From the NCBI GenBank assembly GCA_002469915.1, contig DKOG01000203.1, positions 1-8,738 on the forward strand: 8,738 nt of DNA. The letters run 5' to 3'. The notes under the pieces were generated by a model. That model saw only the letters and a list, made by a program, of their open reading frames with translations. It was not told where the DNA came from and searched no databases. A program made the translations under genes and the position numbers. Within the stretch, counting starts at the first letter, position 1; every line of letters starts with the position of its first letter. This DNA is from Bacteroidetes bacterium UBA7368. Its GTDB lineage: Bacteria > Bacteroidota > Rhodothermia > Rhodothermales > UBA10348. This document shows, in pieces, positions 5,486 to 8,738 of the stretch.

Positions 5486-8131
5486 GTGCCCGGCAAACTC
5501 TTTCCATCCTTCTTCTGGTGCCTGGTCCTTCTGATATCCTCCTTCACGGTACGTGTGGCCGAGGGCCAGGATATTCGACTCGAATTTCAAAACACGCCGC
5601 TCATTGAAGCGCTCGATTCTTTCCGTGAAATCACGGGCGTAGATGTCGTCTATAGTCCTCAAATGGCCGAATATCATCGAACCTCCTGTATCTATGCAGG
5701 TCGTTCCCTTCGAGAAGCACTCATCTGTATTGTAACAGGCCTACCGTTCAGAACGCAGGAAGTTAGCAGAAGTCAGTTTGTACTCATCCCGTTCTCTACG
5801 TCAATCGATACGAGTACCGAACGGTTTGTGTTCAGTGGATTTGTAGTGGATGCACAATCTCAAGAGACGCTCATTGGAGCTCACTTGCTGCTCCCAGGTA
5901 TCGGCGCAGGCACCGTTACAAATGATGCAGGGTTTTTTGCTTTTCCCGGCCTTCCCGGTCGAGCAGTAGAAGTTCAGGTATCCTATCTGGGATTTTCCCC
6001 GTTGGATACGACGCTGGTCGTGGATGGAGAACCCGTCTTATTTGCACTTCGACCCTCTACTTCCTTTCTAGAAGACGTAGTGATCGAGGAATCATCTAGC
6101 CAACGCGCCGATCTGGTCGTAACGCCCGGACTGTTGACCTTACCTCCGAGTGAGCTTGCAGCCCTCCCGGGATCGCTTGGCGGACATGATGTACTGGAGG
6201 CGCTCAGATGGATGCCAGGTATTGAGCGTGCTGGTGAGGCAACGGGAGGCCTTCTCGTCCGAGGTAGCGGTCCTGATCAGAATCTGTATCTCATTGATGG
6301 AGCTCCAGTATATCATCCTTGGCACGCATTCAGCCTCGTTTCCACCTTTCAAACAGATACCTTCAAGGATATCTCCTTTTATCGAGGGTCCTTTCCGGCC
6401 GAGTACGGTGGACGTCTGTCTGCTGTCTTGGATGCAGAGCTGAGGGATGGTGCTCGAACCGAACCCCGAGCTACTTTTGGCATCTCGGCGCTTAACGCCA
6501 ATTTTCTAATAGAAAGCCCGATCAGCCCATCCAGCTCGTTCATGCTGTCCGGTCGACGATCCTACATTGATAAACTTCTGGGCCGAAATCATCCCGTAGA
6601 GGATGATTTCGGCCGCCGAGACACCCTTCGAACTGGCTATTATTTTTACGACTGGAGTGCAAAGCTATCCCATCGCCCAGATCCTCGATCCAACTTTAGT
6701 ATCTCCTATTACTCAGGAAGAGATGCGCTAGATCTACGATTACCTTTCGATCTCTCGCTAGACTTTTCTTCTTGGCTGCGACCAGCGGATCTCTTTTTCG
6801 AGGTAGACCAAAGTTGGGGGAATCGCATTGTTAGTGCGCGGTATAGGCGCCTAGTCAATGACAAAATATTCATCACGGCAACCGGCTATAGCTCCAACTA
6901 CAGTGCAGCCGAAAATACGTTTATTCAGCCCACACAGACCGCGTCGGTACGCTCACAATACAATGTGAATCTGGAAGATCTTGGGACCCGTTTCGACCTA
7001 GACTACTACCCTACCCTTCGACATCAAATCCGCGTTGGAGCCGCCCTTGTCCATCATCGTTTTTCATCGACGATTAAAGCCCTCGTTGCGTATTCACCCA
7101 GTTTGTCAGAGCCTCTTGAGCAATACAGCTCCACCCAAACCACGGAAGCGGCCCTCTACATTCAAGATTTCTGGAAGCCCTCGCCTTCTCTACGCATTCT
7201 TCCCGGTATTCGCCTATCATTTTTCGGAAAGGAAGGTGTCGTTCAAGCATCGCCCCGTATTACGGCTCAGTACGCAGTCCACCCAACAAATCTAGTTGTG
7301 CGGGCTTCTGCGTCCACCCATGTGCAGTACCTCCAACGTATTCGTGACCGGCACTCTTATCTCTATGATCTCGTTTCGAGTAGATGGGTTCCCTCTGGAA
7401 ACTCGACCCGTCCTTCTCGTTCTGGACAGATCACCGCTGGAGTCGAGTCCAGGGCCTTGAAACGCACAACCATCAAAATGGATGTGTTCGCCCGAGGAGG
7501 ACGAGGAGTGCTTCTACCCAAAGATGAATTCCAATCAAAAGACGGCCTACTAGGACCAGGTATAGAAATCACGACTCTTCTGGGTCAATACACGGAAGGG
7601 CTCGAACGATCCTACGGAACGGAGTTGAGCATCGACACTTCGTGGAAGCGATGGAAAGTATTGTCGTCGTACACAGGAATGAGAGCCGAAAACCGAGCTC
7701 GAAACCAGTCTGAAGAGGTTTTCTACCCAACCCGCTTTGACGTGCCTCGTTCGTTTTCCATGGTCGGACACCGGGAAGCTGGGAAATGGAAAACGGGATT
7801 TGCCCTCATCTGGAGATCGGGTTACCCGATTACGGTGCCCGTGTCTAGGTATCAACTGGAAGATCCGATTTCAGGAGAGTCCCCATGGTATTACCACCGG
7901 CCTGACCTGAATAACGGTCGGCTTCCCGCTTATTTTCGATTAGACCTAAACATGGCCTACGGATTTCACTGGGGTTCGGCTGATTGGTCGGTCGGAATCA
8001 ACCTCTACAATGCAATCAATCGGCGCAACGTGGTTGGACAAACATTCGACCCTGCTCGAGAAACGTTTAGCCCCAAAGACCGATTAGGGCTGCCTCTACT
8101 TCCACTTTTTGACCTGAAAATGGAAATATGA
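5486..8131 (+). CDS. TonB-dependent outer-membrane receptor/transducer with STN domain
   Basis: This 881-residue protein should form a 22-strand outer-membrane barrel that takes up a ligand using TonB energy and signals its presence. After a signal peptide (1 to about 27, cut near AEGQ) come an STN signalling domain (29-101), a carboxypeptidase-regulatory-like beta-sandwich (about 113-190), a TonB-box-like LEDVVIEES (195-203), and a plug domain (about 215-320) with VRGSGPDQNLYLIDGAPVYHP (258-278) and FPAEYGGRLSAVLD (303-316). The barrel fills the rest. The STN domain and the upstream sigma/FecR pair mark it as a FecA-like transducer; the PAEYGGRLS-type plug is typical of receptors paired with DUF4249 proteins rather than SusD. 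The start is GTG: no ATG lies in this frame before the signal peptide, and an ATG at 5463 is in another frame and stops soon. The frame is open back to 5390. A perfect 14-bp inverted repeat sits at codons 366-377. The stop overlaps the next start. Substrate is not deducible. Confidence 0.93.
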   Translation: MPGKLFPSFFWCLVLLISSFTVRVAEGQDIRLEFQNTPLIEALDSFREITGVDVVYSPQMAEYHRTSCIYAGRSLREALICIVTGLPFRTQEVSRSQFVLIPFSTSIDTSTERFVFSGFVVDAQSQETLIGAHLLLPGIGAGTVTNDAGFFAFPGLPGRAVEVQVSYLGFSPLDTTLVVDGEPVLFALRPSTSFLEDVVIEESSSQRADLVVTPGLLTLPPSELAALPGSLGGHDVLEALRWMPGIERAGEATGGLLVRGSGPDQNLYLIDGAPVYHPWHAFSLVSTFQTDTFKDISFYRGSFPAEYGGRLSAVLDAELRDGARTEPRATFGISALNANFLIESPISPSSSFMLSGRRSYIDKLLGRNHPVEDDFGRRDTLRTGYYFYDWSAKLSHRPDPRSNFSISYYSGRDALDLRLPFDLSLDFSSWLRPADLFFEVDQSWGNRIVSARYRRLVNDKIFITATGYSSNYSAAENTFIQPTQTASVRSQYNVNLEDLGTRFDLDYYPTLRHQIRVGAALVHHRFSSTIKALVAYSPSLSEPLEQYSSTQTTEAALYIQDFWKPSPSLRILPGIRLSFFGKEGVVQASPRITAQYAVHPTNLVVRASASTHVQYLQRIRDRHSYLYDLVSSRWVPSGNSTRPSRSGQITAGVESRALKRTTIKMDVFARGGRGVLLPKDEFQSKDGLLGPGIEITTLLGQYTEGLERSYGTELSIDTSWKRWKVLSSYTGMRAENRARNQSEEVFYPTRFDVPRSFSMVGHREAGKWKTGFALIWRSGYPITVPVSRYQLEDPISGESPWYYHRPDLNNGRLPAYFRLDLNMAYGFHWGSADWSVGINLYNAINRRNVVGQTFDPARETFSPKDRLGLPLLPLFDLKMEI
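6581..6614. repeat. Perfect 14-bp inverted repeat with 6-base loop inside the receptor gene
   Basis: GGCCGAAATCATCC (6581-6594) is followed by the loop CGTAGA and then the exact reverse complement GGATGATTTCGGCC (6601-6614). The pairing stops at both ends (G/G outside, C/A inside). In RNA this would be a stable stem-loop within the receptor message, about 1.1 kb into the gene. No T-run follows, so it does not look like an intrinsic terminator. It encodes GRNHPVEDDFGR (366-377), probably a barrel turn or loop. The structure is directly visible; a role is not. Confidence 0.9.
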
Positions 8132-8738
8132 GACGATTCGCTTACCTATCCGTTTTGTCGATCATCCTCGCCTTAGGCGTCCAGGGATGCGACAGCGTTC
8201 AACCCAATGAGCCAGGCACTCTTGTAGTAGAGGCGTTTTTCAATGTGGGTCAACCCTTGCCAGTCGTCACGGTCAAGCAGGCGGCGGCGCTCAATAGCCT
8301 GACTGAATCTGCCGTTGAAGCAACCGTAAGTCTCATGATGCAAGGTCAATCGTTCGCCTACGTTCGAACCTCAGATCCACTTCGATATGCCCCAGAAGAC
8401 TCGGAATACGTTATTCCATCGGGCGCGGCTTACCAACTCACGGTGTCAACGGAAGAACGTACGGCACTCGTCTCAGGAATTACTCCTCAGGTCATTTCCA
8501 TTGATCGCATCAGCGTAGAAGTAAGTAAAACGCCCATTTTTGCTGTTTTTGTTGATACATTGAACCTTGGTCTAGACTCGTTGAACCTTAGTCTAGATGC
8601 TTCTCAGCGATTCATATACCCTGTCGAAGTAGCCATAGAATGGCGAGGCGCGGATGTTGCCGACTTTAATCCATGGATAGAATCCAGACTTGAGCCGGTC
8701 ACCTCTTTTTCCTCATCTATCGTTGATTTTTTTCTTCT
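8128..8738 (+). CDS. DUF4249-like outer-membrane lipoprotein (partial, 3' end beyond window)
   Basis: The ATG overlaps the receptor's stop codon (ATGA) and the frame stays open to the window edge, giving 203 visible residues. The N-terminus MRRFAYLSVLSIILALGVQGC is a lipoprotein signal peptide with a lipobox VQGC; Cys21 would be lipidated and is followed by DSVQPNE. The next part, GTLVVEAFFNVGQPLP-VVTVKQA, resembles the start of DUF4249 proteins, which lie beside TonB-dependent receptors of this type in Bacteroidota and relatives. The translational coupling and this context suggest a receptor-associated lipoprotein at the outer membrane, perhaps acting in ligand capture; that role is inferred. 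A 7-residue tandem duplication, LNLGLDS then LNLSLDA, lies at residues 145-158. The family call rests on the N-terminal pattern, receptor linkage and lipoprotein signal, because the C-terminal part is missing. Confidence 0.75.
   Translation, partial: MRRFAYLSVLSIILALGVQGCDSVQPNEPGTLVVEAFFNVGQPLPVVTVKQAAALNSLTESAVEATVSLMMQGQSFAYVRTSDPLRYAPEDSEYVIPSGAAYQLTVSTEERTALVSGITPQVISIDRISVEVSKTPIFAVFVDTLNLGLDSLNLSLDASQRFIYPVEVAIEWRGADVADFNPWIESRLEPVTSFSSSIVDFFL
8560..8601 (+). repeat. Tandem 21-bp direct repeat (2 copies) in the lipoprotein gene
   Basis: Two adjacent 21-base units, 8560-8580 and 8581-8601, both start TTGAACCTT and share GTCTAGA; 17 of 21 positions are identical. The unit is seven codons, so the reading frame is kept and the protein gains LNLGLDS followed by LNLSLDA. 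This looks like a slippage or duplication event that has diverged slightly. Confidence 0.85.

Noticed and set aside
6150..6443. 97-codon open frame overlapping the receptor gene on the same strand, and similar overlapping frames elsewhere
   Set aside because: They lie wholly inside well-supported genes in other frames and their translations show no domain pattern.

Overview
The gene content points to a member of the Bacteroidota/Rhodothermota/Balneolota group. A FecI-type sigma factor, a FecR anti-sigma factor, a TonB-dependent receptor with an N-terminal STN domain and a DUF4249-like lipoprotein lie in a row. None of the chosen starts has a clear Shine-Dalgarno sequence, which is typical of that group. 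Base composition is moderate rather than strongly GC- or AT-rich. The assignment is an inference from gene content; no marker RNA gene is present.

Left part (1-3422): a secreted DUF4159 protein of unknown role is read leftward from 673. Divergent from it, argS (arginyl-tRNA synthetase) and pheA (monofunctional prephenate dehydratase) are read rightward. They are only 16 bases apart and probably form a short housekeeping operon. The 195-base divergent gap (674-868) must hold the start signals for both directions, but I could not identify convincing promoter boxes there.

Right part (3601-8738): this is a cell-surface signalling locus on the + strand, laid out sigma factor, FecR, STN-type TonB-dependent receptor, then a DUF4249-like lipoprotein cut off by the window end. 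By analogy with FecIRA and Pup systems, a ligand bound by the outer-membrane receptor would be signalled through the periplasmic STN domain to the C-terminal domain of FecR. FecR would then pass the signal across the inner membrane to the sigma factor, which activates the receptor genes. The lipoprotein start overlaps the receptor stop (ATGA), so the two are probably translationally coupled and work together at the outer membrane. The ligand cannot be deduced from the sequence.

There is no stretch over 300 bases without a gene, and I saw no tRNA, rRNA, CRISPR array or insertion sequence. Points deserving a second look are a perfect 14-bp inverted repeat inside the receptor gene, an apparent internal duplication in the cytosolic part of FecR, a hydrophobic tail on the sigma factor, a shared CTGTT-N10-GGAAC motif upstream of FecR and of the receptor, and a 21-bp tandem duplication in the lipoprotein gene.
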